Assembly: GCA_947247005.1 (NCBI GenBank)
Contig: OX365949.1
Coordinates: forward strand, 7,140,001 to 7,204,000
Length of the DNA stretch: 64,000 nt
Reading direction: 5' to 3'
Source of the DNA: Spisula solida
Lineage: Eukaryota; Mollusca; Bivalvia; Venerida; Mactridae
Positions 24,174-36,177 of the stretch are shown here, one piece after another. Under the pieces are notes generated by a model. The model searched no databases and was not told where the DNA came from. It was given only the letters and a program-made list of their open reading frames with translations. Every line of letters begins with the position of its first letter. Within the stretch, counting starts at the first letter, position 1. The position numbers and the translations under genes are program-made.

Positions 24174-25528
24174 TTATATTATTTTTTCAATTGCCAATAT
24201 TCCGCATTTGACAACTGATCAATACATTACTCACTGCAATATTTTGTTCTTCGGAAGGCTTATTTGCAGTTTAAAGTTATTCAGCTGTAGCAGTGTTTTG
24301 TCGGCAGTTTGTGCACACTGTAATTTCCTGTATGTGTATTTCTAACTGAAACCGCTGGTTGTGTTAGAATGTTCAACACTTTTGGTTATACATAATGTCA
24401 TACTAAAACAATTAATTCCTGTGAAAAATATCGATCGACCTTTGAGTATTGAAGTGTTGTACCTAGACTCCTAGAGTTACCCCTGGCCTTCCTTATAAAT
24501 ACATTCTGTTATATGTTGCAATGTGTCTGTTCAGTACAATATGCAATACATGTCATTTTTGTGTCAGAGCTCGAATTGTTAAAAGTTCTGTACAAATGCA
24601 TTTGTTTTATTTATTTCAAAGAATTCCTTAGAATTATAGTCAGATGTAGTATTAAATTGTACTATGTGCTTATCCATACATGTGTTCAATTTCAAATGTT
24701 GTTCAGTTTGTCAATATCGGTTGTAGGCAACTTTACAAGATAATGTCTAGAATTATGCATGTATACATGTCTGAGAGATTGTGCAATTGTCTAAGAGGGA
24801 TTTTACCAATTGATAATTTAATGTTTTGAAGGTTTGTCCTCCATTTGCAATATTTGTTTAATTTCAATCATAAAATAAGTAGTTCCTAAGGATCAAATCA
24901 TAGACGTGTTTTAGTTATATGTCCGAGTTAATAAATTATCCAGGATTCCTTAGCATACTTGATTTAGAGATGAAATAGAACATAAAACAAGAATCTTCGA
25001 GAACTTGATATTAATTTCAGTAAAAAGAAACTATGATTGTTGAATTAGATTTTAAAAGGATAAATTGTGGTTAAAACAATTTAATTAGAATTTTTCATTA
25101 CACAATTATCTAATGATATAAAAATGACTTTGTGTTTATAATCCAACAGTTGGTGAAACCTGTAATCATGAGTGTTATTTATGTTAATGTGTGGGGAATG
25201 ATAAATTTTATGTCTTATAAATGTGGTTTGATATTACATGACATTTGTATTTTCTGTGTGTTTACTATAAATTCTTCTGTATTGTTATTTATTTTCAACT
25301 GGAGTGTTTGTGTTCTGTTTATAAATGATTGTTTTTAGTTCTTGTGCATGCCGTGTAACTGTACTTGTTATGTTCTCCACTCTCAAACACACAAAGTTAT
25401 ATCAAAATCTTACATACTTCTAAATATTCTGTTTGTGGAGTTTTAATCGCTCTGCCGGGAAGGCTTCTTCAACAGAAGTCCACACTTTTATTTTAAGGTT
25501 TGATTTTTGATATTAAATTGTAAATATA
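24174..25528. other. FITM2 downstream region, nothing recognised
   Basis: AT-rich DNA. Frames at 24513-24743 and 25132-25338 are hydrophobic low-complexity readings without support. Confidence 0.45.
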
Positions 25529-25532
25529 TTAA

Positions 25533-25747
25533 CCCTTTACTCCATAGAGTTGTGTATTCCAATAATCATTTTCCAATAATAGTATGGAGGAAAAATTTAT
25601 CAATTTGACTTATGTTAATGAACTTAACCCTTTCACATTTCCAAGGGAGATAATTTTTGGTATTCGTCACAAAAAGCTGCACATGAGTTGTGTACACATT
25701 CTAGCTCATCTGTTATCAGAGTAGGGGAATGCATACGGAGCAAAGTG
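25533..25747. mobile_element. piggyBac-like MITE with TTAA duplication
   Basis: 215-bp segment flanked by TTAA at 25529-25532 and 25748-25751. The ends are inverted: CCCTTTACTCC on the left and, reading inward from the right, CACTTTGCTCC. The TTAA duplication and C-rich ends fit the piggyBac superfamily. There is no coding capacity. Confidence 0.6.
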
Positions 25748-26292
25748 TTAATAGTTTGTAAGGCAGGGGAGGGAACTGTATAATGACTGATACAGCAGGC
25801 CGTCTGCACAGATATTTACTTTCTATTATTTATTTACAGTGTAGAGTTATATATATTAAATGTGTCTTTTAATAGTTACTATTCAGTAATAATTCACATC
25901 CCAGATTCTGAAAAATCTGAATTCAAAAATATGTAAAAGTTTTCGTTTTCGTAATTCTACTTGGCCTAGCTACATTCTAGGCCATTTGAGTGCATGTAAA
26001 TATATAGTAAATTTAATTTGAAATTTTTAGTGGTTCATTGTATGTTTACAAAACTGCTTACTATTCAAAGTATTGGAACTATTGGAAGTATTATAACTTT
26101 GTGAGATTTGGATAGATGTGCCTGATAAATCCTTTGAATATTAATGAAATAGATCAGCTTAAAGATATGATAGATTGTTTATTTTATGTACACATTTGTA
26201 ACACATTATTTATTTGTGACTCTTTCAGTGAAAACTTACAATATACAGGGTGTTAAAAAAGTTTGTTCTCAAGTTTAAGTTACAATTATATA

Positions 26293-27388
26293 CTGAGCGT
26301 CAAAAGTTCCGCAAATCAACATTGTTTTGTCTTTTTTATTGGGACTTTGCTGATACAACTACACATGTGTACATTGATATATCAATGATATAAATTCATA
26401 ACAACTATCAAATTTAAGAAATGTATTTATCCATATGAATACCATATATGACATAACCATAACATTTCAAAAATACACAAAGCAAATGTTTGTGCACGTT
26501 TTGGTACCATATACCCTTTCTATTTATTGATATTGTTGCTTTATGCTATTGACCAATCTACCTTTAAATATTACCCTACAAAGAAAGGCAGTTTTTCACT
26601 CAGCAACATGTTTGCCGTTACCTAATAGCTTGACAGTATTTTAAAAAAAAATTACCATTATTACTATTTTATAGTACAAGGGAGGTAAGAATGGTAAAAT
26701 TTGTGCTTCTTTGACCTTTATTGATAAGTGATCGTAGCATGCTTTTACACGAATTAAGATTTTTTAAAAATGGTGTCGTTTTCACAAAAACACAATTCGA
26801 TTGCAAGTTTTATATTGATTTATCTGAACGGTTGACTACAGTTAAGCCACAACAACGTCGTTGAATATTGTGCTAGTTTTAGCAGAATGACCTGTCTGTA
26901 TCAGCTGTATTGACCCTTGACCTATCATCACGTGGTATGTCAAATACAGAATCTGTCTGTTGGAGCTGATACCAGAATCTATTAATGATAAAGACATGAC
27001 AGTTTAATGCGATAGAAAGTAGGCTTAGTGAAACACCAGCCTTTAGCATGTCATATACACGATTATATTCATCATTACCCATTTTGGTAATCTTTTAGCC
27101 TACATGTACGTGTCTTGCTTAATTAAAAACTAATTGTGCATTTTTTATCACAGATATGTTTGAAGCATGTATAAAGTGAAAATTAAGTGGAAAATGAAAT
27201 ACCCGATTCGCACGTGCATGAACAGACAATTAACCATTTTTGACCGTGTGATCATTCAAGCGTGACGAAAAAGGACGACAAAGTTTAAAAACAAACACTA
27301 ACATACTCTCCTGGATACATGAAAGAGAAAAGTTCTTTCAACCCAACAAATTAAAAAAGCTAGGATTTTCAAAACTTTTGACGCTAAG
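26293..27388 (-). mobile_element. Tc1/mariner-like element remnant, copy 2, nested
   Basis: Ends CTGAGCGTCAAAAGTTCCGC and, reading inward from the right, CTTAGCGTCAAAAGTTTTG. TA flanks both sides (26291-26292, 27389-27390). It is the inverted relative of 11793-12843 and inserted into an older MITE. It carries a decayed N-terminal transposase piece on the reverse strand and no catalytic domain. Confidence 0.8.
26879..27082 (-). pseudogene. Tc1-like transposase N-terminal remnant, copy 2
   Basis: 67-residue frame from an ATG at 27082. It has the same paired-type helix-turn-helix pattern as copy 1: 'RVYDMLKAGVS', then 'IAL.CHVFIINRFW', then 'QQTDSVFD.PR'. This copy is closer to the family consensus (TDSVFD against THREYD in copy 1). 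It stops after the linker, and no catalytic triad region is present. Confidence 0.6.
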
Positions 27389-27577
27389 TACAGTTTTTTT
27401 CTTACCTCAGAAGACTGAAAATTTAGATTAAAATTAAAATGTTTCTACAATTGTTCTTATGTTTCTGTATTAAATGAAGTTATTAGGGTAAGAAATTAAG
27501 TGTCTACTACATACAAAGTTCAATTAAAACTTGATATGAATTTAAATTTTGAGAACAACATTTATTAACACCCTGTA

Positions 27578-28815
27578 CATACCATATCTACAAAGGGGAT
27601 TTTTTTACAAATACATTGTAATTACTTGCGTATTTCACTAATTTATTGTTTTTCATTATGTAATATTTTAATGTATTTATTTTACAAACTTTCCAATCCA
27701 TACATGTATTCGCAATTTCATATAATTTACTGGTCATACTAATTTTAAGTATTTTCATTTTTACTGTGGAGATCATTTAGTCTTTACGGATTAGACTTGA
27801 AAGATGTGGTAGAAGGGAAATAACCCAATCCTTGTTGCCAAAATTTGAGCAATTAGTAAGCGTAAATGGATAAAACTACCATTGAAAGATCTTTTCCACC
27901 AATTAAAATTAAAAGATTCTGATTTGTTTGACATTTACTTAGTATTATTTAAATATGTGTTATTATCAATTTCTGCCAGTACCAATTTACTTCACCCTGG
28001 GCATTTATTTAGGAATCTCTTTCATATATTTACTATGCATATGAAGATTGAATTATCCGTTTGTACATCCATTTGTCAGGACGTTGATTAAAGTTTTTCT
28101 TATTTAGTAGATAGAATTAAGTAAAGAAAAATCATAATGTCTTGTGTGTAGACTATCCTCATTGAGGTTCCATGACATAAGTCCTTTAAAGTTACACCTT
28201 TTGTTTGGTTTTCCAGTCAATGGAAAGACCTCTGAATTACCTCCCTTGTTTGATAAAATGCAGAAATATTTCCATTAGCTATTTCAAGTTGGGTATCAAA
28301 ATAATGTTTCATATCGGATTTTGAAAAATAAGGAAATATAATTAGGTCACTGTAAAATTAAATTCATGCAAAAAGTAAGAATTCTATGATGAGACCACCT
28401 TTGGCACACTTGCAAATTGATTTTCTCATCATTGAGGTGGTCTAAATATTAAGGTTGAATAATTACCGTAAGACTTAAAGTGTCAAACAAGTTATACATA
28501 GTGTTTTTAATTTTTTTTTAGTTGATGATTTCATTTATATCTTCTCAAAACAAAAATATTCAAAGCTAATTGAAGAATATTGAAATACTGAAGAATACTG
28601 AAAACAAAGTGTAAAGAACAAATATTGAGGGTATGAAATATAATGAGGTATTGCTTTATTTTGTTTTGTTGTTGTTATTGTAAACCATCCATTTGCTTTT
28701 ATACTTGTTTGCTGTTGTGTCCTCAGGTATGTTCTGCTCCACGTATATCCACCAAACTGATACAATAAATCTTTACTTTCTACCATGTCTCTTCTTCTTA
28801 TTGAATTTGTACATG
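27578..28815. other. Intergenic; small inverted repeat at about 28388-28446
   Basis: AT-rich DNA. 'gagaccacct' and 'aggtggtct' form a short inverted pair around 28392-28443. Nothing else was recognised. The frames at 27588-27776, 27882-28091 and 28535-28843 lack support. Confidence 0.45.
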
Positions 28816-28817
28816 TA

Positions 28818-29050
28818 CAGGGTGTTAAAAAGTTCGTTCTCAATGTTTAAGTTTCAATAGTTTATCTTTCTGACTTCAGAAGAATGTAAAACTTACAGGT
28901 TAATTCTAGAGGGTCCTACCTTTGTTCTTAATCTTTCTGACAATAAACTAAGCTATAAGAGTCAGAAATTAACATTGCCTTAACTGCGTACAAAGCTCAA
29001 ATAAAACTTTTTATGAATTTTAATTTTGCGAACAAACTTTTAACACCCTG
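28818..29050. mobile_element. Tc1/mariner MITE, intact sibling
   Basis: 233 bp with inverted ends CAGGGTGTTAAAAAGTTCGT and, reading inward from the right, CAGGGTGTTAAAAGTTTGTT. It is flanked by TA (28816-28817, 29051-29052). It shows what the 26246-27575 copy looked like before interruption. Confidence 0.85.
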
Positions 29051-29091
29051 TATGTATAGTACAACCTCTTCAGAGCAACAGTCTTTGTGAG

Positions 29092-29280
29092 CTGTACATA
29101 GTTTCCGTTGTATAGAGGTTGTTGCTCTAGAGAGATTAAATGCATACTGAATATTGGCTTTTTGAAGGTGATGTTATAGAGGTTGCTGCTCTACAGAGAT
29201 TAAATGCATACTGAATATTGGCTTCGTGAAATTTTGAAGGTGTTGTTATAGAGGTTGCTGCTCTACAGAGGGCCATTCTG
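29092..29280. repeat. ~80-bp tandem duplication, three partial copies
   Basis: 'tatagaggttgctgctctac' followed by 'agagattaaatgcatactga' and 'atattggctt' occurs twice in full. A third copy breaks off after 'ctctacagag'. Spacings differ because of a short insertion ('gtgaaatttt'). Confidence 0.8.
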
Positions 29281-29524
29281 GTGAGGTTATACTGTATAGT
29301 CTGGAGACGACCTTAACCTGAGCTCCATCTTAAAGTTTATAGATGAATGTATTACCATATTCTACTAAGTATTGTTTGCACTATGGTCAACACCCAGAAT
29401 CATAAACTCATAAGATGGATGAGCCTTTACACAGCTTCTAACATTTTTCAAGTCTCTGATAGGCAAATCAGGAACAGCCATATTCTTTTGTCATATTTTC
29501 AAGATGTTTATCGTCCGATTTTTA

Positions 29525-30894
29525 GCTCACCTGTCACAAAGTGACAGAGTGAGCTTTTGTGATCACTCTTCGTCCGTCGTCCGTCCGTCGTCCGTCCGTC
29601 TGTCAACAATTGGCTTGTGTAGACACTAGAGGTCACAATTTTAGCCTAATCCTTATGAAACTTGGTCACAATGATCATCTCAACAAAATCTAGGCCAAGT
29701 TCGATATTGGGTCATCTGGGGTCAAAAACTAGGTCACTAGGTCAAATTATAGAAAAACCTTGTGTAGTCACTAGAGGTCACAATTTTGACTTAATATTTA
29801 TGAAACTTGGTCACAATGATCATCCTAACAAAATCTAGGTCAAGTTCGATATTGGGTCATCTGGGGTCAAAAACTAGGTCACAATGTTAAATCATAGAAA
29901 AACCTTGTGTAGTCACTAGAGGTCACAGTTTTGACCTGATCGTTACGAAACTTGTTTACAATAATCATCTCAACAAAATCTAGATCAAGTTCGATATTGG
30001 GTCATCCGGTGTCAAAAACTAGGTCACAAGGTCAAATCATAGAAAAACATTGTGTAGTCACTAGGGGTCACAATTTTGGCCTAATGTTTATGAAACTTAG
30101 TTACAATGATCATCTCAACAAAATCTAGGTCAAGTTCGATATTGGGTCATCCGGGGTCAAAAACTAGGTCACAAGGTCAAATCATAGAAAAACCTTGTGT
30201 AGTCACTAGAGGTCACAGTTTTAGCATAATCTTTACGAAACTTGGTCACAATGATCAACATAACAAAATAAAGGTCAAGTTCGATATTGGGTCATCTGGG
30301 GTAAAAAACTAGGTCACAAGGTCAAATCATAGAAAAGCCTTGCATAGTCACTAGAGGTCACAGTTTTGACCTGATCGTTACGAAACTTGTTTACAATGAT
30401 CATAACAACAAAATCTAGGTCAAGTTCGATATTGGGTCATCTTGGGTCAAAAACTAGGTCACATTGTCAAATCAAAAACCTTGCATAGTCACTAGAGGTC
30501 ACAATTTTGGTCTAATCTTTATGAAACTCGGTCACAATGATCATCTCAACAAAATCTAGATCAAGTTTGATATTGGGTGATCCGGGGTAAAAAACTAGGT
30601 CACAAGGTCAAATAATAGAAAAACCTTGTGTAGTCACTAGAGGTCACAGTTTTGGCTTGATCTTTAAGAAACTTGGTCACAATGATCATCTCAACAAAAT
30701 CTAGGTCAAATTCGATATTGGGTCCTCTGGGGTAAAAAAGTAGGTCATTAGGTCAATCATATAAAAACCTTGTGTAGTCACTAGAGGTCACAATATTGGC
30801 CTAATCTGTATAAAACTTGGTCACAATGACCATCTCAACAAAATCTAGGTCAAGTTCGACAGGTGAGCGACCTAGGGCCCTTTGGGCCCTCTTG
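29525..30894 (-). mobile_element. Hairpin-capped 145-bp tandem-core element, block B
   Basis: Opens 'gctcacctgtcacaaagtga' (stem CTGTCAC, loop AAA), then 'gtgatcactcttcgtccgtc' and a GTCC-type microsatellite. About eight to nine monomers of 145 bp follow (for example TTGTGTAG at 29760 and 29905). It closes 'gacaggtgagcgacctaggg' with the hairpin AGGGCCC-TTT-GGGCCCT and CTCTTG. Both flanks read TTTTTA (29519-29524 and at 30896), a possible target duplication. Orientation is opposite to blocks A, C and D. Confidence 0.75.
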
Positions 30895-31216
30895 TTTTTT
30901 AATCTTTCCCTTTTTTTCATGAATCCAATACACAGCTGTCTGCACTGCTTGGGCGAATCTGGTACAAGGGTATTGCACAGAATCGAACCATTTTTAGTTA
31001 TATACAGTGGCAGATTCACCTAACCGGTGTTCCTGGACTGTAACCTAACCAGTACTAACGTCGAAAATGTCGTCATTTAATAAGAAATTGTTGTCTAAGC
31101 GTTCATTTTTAAGACAGAAAGGTTTTTGAGTCACAGAGGCGATGAAATTCTTGTGAAAATCGAAGAACTTTGCAATGAAATCATTAAAGCTGTGAGAAAG
31201 TGTTGAGTTTACTAAA

Positions 31217-32295
31217 CAAGAGGGCCCGAAGGGCCATAGGTCGCTCACCTGTCCAAGTTGTTCATGAACCCCCAATGGTACCCTCTATTGCATGTACAAG
31301 GTTTTCAAATTGTCTTATGCTTTATAATTTACATCACATTTAGACTCAATGACATATTGAAGTGATTTGACCTTGTGACCTTTTTTGGCCCCGGATGACC
31401 CAATATTGAACTTGACCTAGATTTTATTGAGATGATCATTGTGACCAAGTTTCATAAAGATTAGACCAAAATTGTGACCTCTAATGACTATACAAGGGTT
31501 TTCTATGATTTGACCTTGTGGCCTAGTTTTTGACTCCGGATGACCCAATATCAAATTTGACCTAGATGTTGTTGTGATGATCATTGTGACCAAGTTTCAT
31601 ACAGATTAGTCCAAAATTGTGACCTCTAGTGACTACACAAGGTTTTTCAATGATTTGACCTTGTGACCTAGTTTTTGATCCCGGATGACCCAATATCGAA
31701 CTTGACCTAGAATTTGTTGAGATGATTATTGTGACCAAGTTTCATAAAGATTAGGCCAAAATTGTGACCTCTAGTGACTACACAAGGTTTTTCTATGATT
31801 TGACATTGTGACCTAGTTTTTGACCCCGGATGACCCAATATCGAACTTGACCTAGATTTTGTTGAGGTAATTATTGTGACCAAGTTTCATAAAGATAAGA
31901 CCAAAATTGTGACCTCTAGTGACTACACAAGGTTTTTCTATGATTTGACCTTGTGACCTAGTTTTTGACTTTGGATAACCCAATATCGAACTTGACCGAG
32001 ATTTTGTTGAGATGATCATTGTGACCAAGTTTCATAAAGATTAGGTCAAAATTGTGACCTCTACTGACTACACAAGATTTTTCTATGATTTGACCTTGTG
32101 ACCTAGTTTTTGACCCCGAATGACCCAATATCAAACTTGACCTAGATTTTGTTGAGGTGATCATTGTGACCAAGTTTCATAAAGATTAGGCCAAAATTGT
32201 GACCTCTAGTGTCTACACCAACAAATTGTGGACGGACGGACGACGGACGAAGAGTGATCACAAAAGCTCACCCTGTCACTTTGTGACAGGTGAGC
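31217..32295 (+). mobile_element. Hairpin-capped 145-bp tandem-core element, block C
   Basis: Starts CAAGAGGGCCCGAAGGGCC and ends with the 'ctgtcactttgtgacaggtg' hairpin before 'agctaa'. It has about six monomers. It lies head-to-head inverted to block B with only ~320 bp between, so the two could pair over about 1 kb. Confidence 0.75.
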
Positions 32296-32298
32296 TAA

Positions 32299-32985
32299 TA
32301 AACGGGAAGCAGGCAACCTTCTATATATTCATTAACAATCACCAAAGAAGCAAAATGTAAATATTAATGTATAATTATTGAGATCAACCATCAAGAAAGC
32401 TTAGTAAGAAGTAAATGCAATAAGGTGAACTTTTATCATAATCAACAATTCATAGGTATATATCAGAGTCATTTAGTGTGTCAGCATATATAAGAAAGCA
32501 GAAACCCTATTACAACAAATCATCAGCAAAAATAGGATACGTTCACAAGAAAGCACTAACATTTGACCTCGTACCTATGGGGAAGGGGCATAGATATAGC
32601 TTGGATATGAGCCCTATAATGAATCTGTTTTCTATACATGATGAACATCAGTGTAATCAGATCCATTATCCTTGACTATGGGACACCTGGGTTGTCATTT
32701 GGGATCAGCATGTAAATCTAGCTCTATGAACACGCTGAAATCCCCTGTTCACTGTATGCTAATATACTGAAACATGTGATTGAAAACAAGGGAGGTAGTT
32801 CTGGGTATTGGACTAAATAATCACAATTATGATATTGGTATTTTGAACTGTGTTTATCCCTTAATGTTTTGTCATATTGGCAATATATTATTGATAAAAG
32901 AGACAAAGTAATGAATGTTTAACCTAGGTCCCCGTTTTTTTTGGGCACCCTGTATATACATGAAATCAACTAGAAGGGTTTTGAG
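32299..32985. other. Intergenic, nothing firmly recognised
   Basis: Includes 'gggcaccctgtatatac' at about 32943, which resembles one end of a mariner-type MITE without a partner. No genes. Confidence 0.4.
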
Positions 32986-32989
32986 ACAT

Positions 32990-33290
32990 TCACATAATTT
33001 TACCTCAAAATCAATAGGGGTCATCTACTGTTGCTGACCAACCTCCATGTAAAGTTTGAAATTCCTAGGTCAAAGTGTTCTTGAGTTATCGAACAGAAAC
33101 CATTTATATAGTCAGAAAAGATAAAGGTCACAGTGACCTACTGACCTCAAAATCAATAGGGGTCATATACTGTTGCTAACCAACCTCCATGTAAAGTTTG
33201 AAGACCCTAGGTCAAAGCATTTTTGAGTTATTGAACAGATACCATTTTATACGACAGTCAAGACTGACCCACCAACAGACATGTGCAAAG
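32990..33290 (+). repeat. Second tandem-core family (~135-140 bp unit), two units
   Basis: 'cctcaaaatcaataggggtc' then 'accaacctccatgtaaagtt' and 'ttgagttat.gaacag' occur twice. A diverged third unit lies at 33765-33965. Content and style (ggtca motifs, 'cagacatgt' tail) resemble the 145-bp family, but the sequence is different. Confidence 0.65.
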
Positions 33291-33764
33291 CAATATACCC
33301 CCTCATCAAAGATGGGGTGGCATAAAAAGTATTTTAAATTTCCACATTGTCAACAAACTTATCACCCTGTAGTAATCATACCAGATTCTTATGAATTAAC
33401 ACTCAAAATATACAGACTTTTTTACCAATGGAACTTCTCCCAGTTCAGTACACAGTTACATGCCTGTGTATGTTGTGTTTATGCTACAGTCAAGTTACAT
33501 GTCAGTTATTCTTACATTAAACATAGGTTAAAAGTTTAGTATTGCTCCAAATGACTCATCAAACTGTTGTTCAAAGTTGTCCAGTGTTCTGGGTACATTC
33601 ATACATTCCATATGCTGGTGTGTGACTACGCTCAAGTAAAACAAAATAGTAATTACAAGTGAGATACTTTATTTTCCTCCAACATTTAATACAAGTATAC
33701 ATAAACAGGAAATCTATATATTGACAGTAGATGTATGTAAAACATGTTTGCACCCATGGCAGCC

Positions 33765-33965
33765 CAATAGTCAGAAATGGTGAAGGTCACAGTGAACTTG
33801 ACCTTTGACGTACAGATCTCAAAATCCATAGAGGTCATCTACTGTTCATAAATGTGACCAACCTCCATGTAAAGCTTGAAGATCCTAGTACAAAGCGTTC
33901 TTGAGTTATTGAACGTAAACCATTAGACATATGGGCAGCCCGACAGACATGTTCAATGCCCTGTT
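33765..33965 (+). repeat. Second tandem-core family, detached unit
   Basis: Carries 'ctcaaaatccatagaggtca', 'accaacctccatgtaaagct' and 'ttgagttattgaacg', matching the units at 32990-33290. It is preceded by 'cagcccaatagtcagaaa' and followed by 'cagcccgacagacatg'. Confidence 0.6.
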
Positions 33966-34283
33966 CTCCTCAGTGGATGCAAAGAACCGGGTCACTCATA
34001 AGACAAGTTTCTAATTTCATTATACATGTATCAGAGACTGATGAGTCTCAAAATTTCTTGAACATGCCGCAAACTTTGAATTATTACGAGGTATATGTCG
34101 GCATTCCTGTCAAACATACAAACACTGAATCATTGTAAATACCTGATTGTTTTAATTGACTTAGAATGATACTCACACAGATATATTGGGTTCTAAAACA
34201 CAGCACACACTTCAATGTTTATATTAATATCCGTACATTGATCTCAATAGCACTTAACTTCCATGTGCAATATACAATATATA

Positions 34284-35765
34284 CAGTGCCCACCAAAAAT
34301 TAGTATACAGTAAATAAGTGTTGCAAAATTAAACTTGGTTAAATTATTCAATATCGGTTTATCAGACGGTCACAATTATACTAGTTTCTGAAACTACAGT
34401 TACTAAATGAGTCAAATTAGATATAGAAACAAAAATGAAGATGTTCGGAACTAAAACAAGAGGGCCCAAAGGGCCCTAGGTCGCTCACCTGTCGAACTTG
34501 ACCTAGGTTTTGTTCAGATGATCATTGTGACCAAGTTTCATACAGATTAGGCCAATATCGTGACCTCTAGTGACTACACAAGGTTTTTATATGATTTGAC
34601 CTAATGACCTAGTTTTTGACCCAAAATAAACCAATATCAAACTTGACCTAGATTTTGTTAAAATGATCATTGTGACCAAGTTTCATAAAGATAGGGTCGA
34701 AATTGTGACCTCTAGTGACTACAAAAGGTTTTTCTATGATTTGACCATGTGACCTAGTTCTTGACCCCGGATGACTCAATATCGAACTTGACCTAGATTT
34801 TGTACAGATGATCATTGTAACCAAGTTTCATAAAGATTAAGTCAAAATTGTGACCTCTAGTGACTACACAAGGTTTTTCTATGATTTGACCTTGTGACCT
34901 AGTTTTTGACCCCGGAAAACCCAATATCGAAATTGACCTAGATTTTGTTGAGATGATCATTGTGACTGAATTTCATAAAGATTAAGTCAAAATTGTGACC
35001 TCTAGTGACTACACAAGGTTTTTCTATGATTTGACCTAATGATCTAGTTTTTGACCCAGGATGACCCATTATCGAACTTGACCTAGATTTTGTTGACATG
35101 ATCATTGTGACTGAGTTTCATAAAGATTAAGTAAAATTTGTGACCTCTAGCGACTACACAAGGTTTTTCTATGATTTGACCTTGTGACCTAGTTTTTGAC
35201 CCCAAATGACCCAATATCAAACTTGACCTAGATTTTGTTCAGATGATCATTGTGACCAAGTTTCATAAAGATTAAGTCAAAATGGTGACCTCCAGTGACT
35301 ACACAAGGTTTTTCTATGATTTGACCTAGTGACCTAGTTTTTGACCCCAGATGACCCATTATCGAACTTGACCTAGATTTTGTTGAGATGATCATTGTGA
35401 CCAAGTGTCATAAAGATTAAATCAAAATTGTGACCTATAGTGACTACACAAGGTTTTTCTATGATTTAACCTAGTGACCTAGTTTTTGACCCAAAATGAC
35501 CCAATATCGAACTTGGCCTAGATTTTGTTGAGATGATCGTTGTGACCAAGTTTCATAAAGATTAGGCTAAAATTGTGACCTCTAGTGTCTACACAAGCCA
35601 ATTGTTGACGGACGGACGACGGACGAAGAGTGATCACAAAAGCTCACTCTGTCACTTTATGCATTTCCATCAATTATATTGTTGCTTCACTGTTCTACAA
35701 ATAGTGTTATTACAGGCAAGTAAGTGGGCAAATAACATCTGTATACTTATTTTTGGTGGGCAGTG
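34284..35765. mobile_element. Mariner-type MITE (CAGTGCCCACC ends) hosting block D
   Basis: Inverted ends CAGTGCCCACCAAAAATTAG on the left and, reading inward from the right, CACTGCCCACCAAAAATAAG, both continuing 'tatacag'. They are flanked by TA (34282-34283, 35766-35767). About 30 of 32 terminal bases match. The interior is mostly the later-inserted 145-bp-core block D. The empty element would be under 300 bp. Confidence 0.8.
34457..35659 (+). mobile_element. Hairpin-capped 145-bp tandem-core element, block D, 3'-truncated
   Basis: Starts CAAGAGGGCCCAAAGGGCCC with 'ggtcgctcacctgtc' and has about eight monomers. It ends 'gctcactctgtcacttt' without the second arm of the terminal hairpin. The missing arm suggests a deletion at the right junction. 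Confidence 0.75.
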
Positions 35766-35951
35766 TATATAAAATAATGCCCCAAAGTGTTACACCCGAT
35801 AATTACACAAAATAAATAATCAGTTATACTTTTTCGAACATTAAGTTTCATAAACTTTAGACACTCAAGTTGCAAATTTGTTCATTTCATTTTTCATCAC
35901 AAATAAAATAGAAAAAAATATAATGATGTTGATATCATTTTTTAGTTTATT

Positions 35952-36003
35952 CACCCTCTCCATGAAATTTGTACAAATCCCTCTCCATGAAATTTGTACA
36001 AAT
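35952..36003. repeat. 25-bp tandem duplication containing a palindrome
   Basis: The unit 'ccctctccatgaaatttgta' plus 'caaat' occurs twice in a row. Each copy holds the perfect palindrome ATTTGTACAAAT. Confidence 0.85.
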
Positions 36004-36081
36004 CAAACAGAAATAACTTATTTTACAGTAAATTATAAGACAAACAAATTACACAGAGATTTTAACCTTTTACTCCATTAA

Positions 36082-36163
36082 CCACTTATTAATAAGCCAG
36101 CCCTAAGTTTATTCATTTTTAGGTTAACAGGGAATTTTTGAAACTTCTGCTGTTAATAAGTGG
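36082..36163. repeat. 82-bp foldback with perfect 11-bp arms
   Basis: CCACTTATTAA at the left and TTAATAAGTGG at the right are exact reverse complements around a ~60-bp middle. It could be a very small MITE. Confidence 0.55.
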
Positions 36164-36177
36164 GAATGAAAATATAT

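Larger units (their letters stand above)
26246..27575. mobile_element. Tc1/mariner MITE (CAGGGTGTTAAAA ends) split by a second element
   Basis: Outer inverted repeats CAGGGTGTTAAAAAAGTTTG on the left and, reading inward from the right, CAGGGTGTTAATAAATG then 'TTGTTCTCAA'. They are flanked by TA (26244-26245, 27576-27577). Without the inner element at 26293-27388 it would be ~234 bp, almost the length of its uninterrupted sibling at 28818-29050 (233 bp). Confidence 0.8.

Noticed and set aside
33198..33539. 113-residue forward frame
   Set aside because: Starts within a repeat unit and runs into unique AT-rich DNA with no splice sites or recognisable domain.
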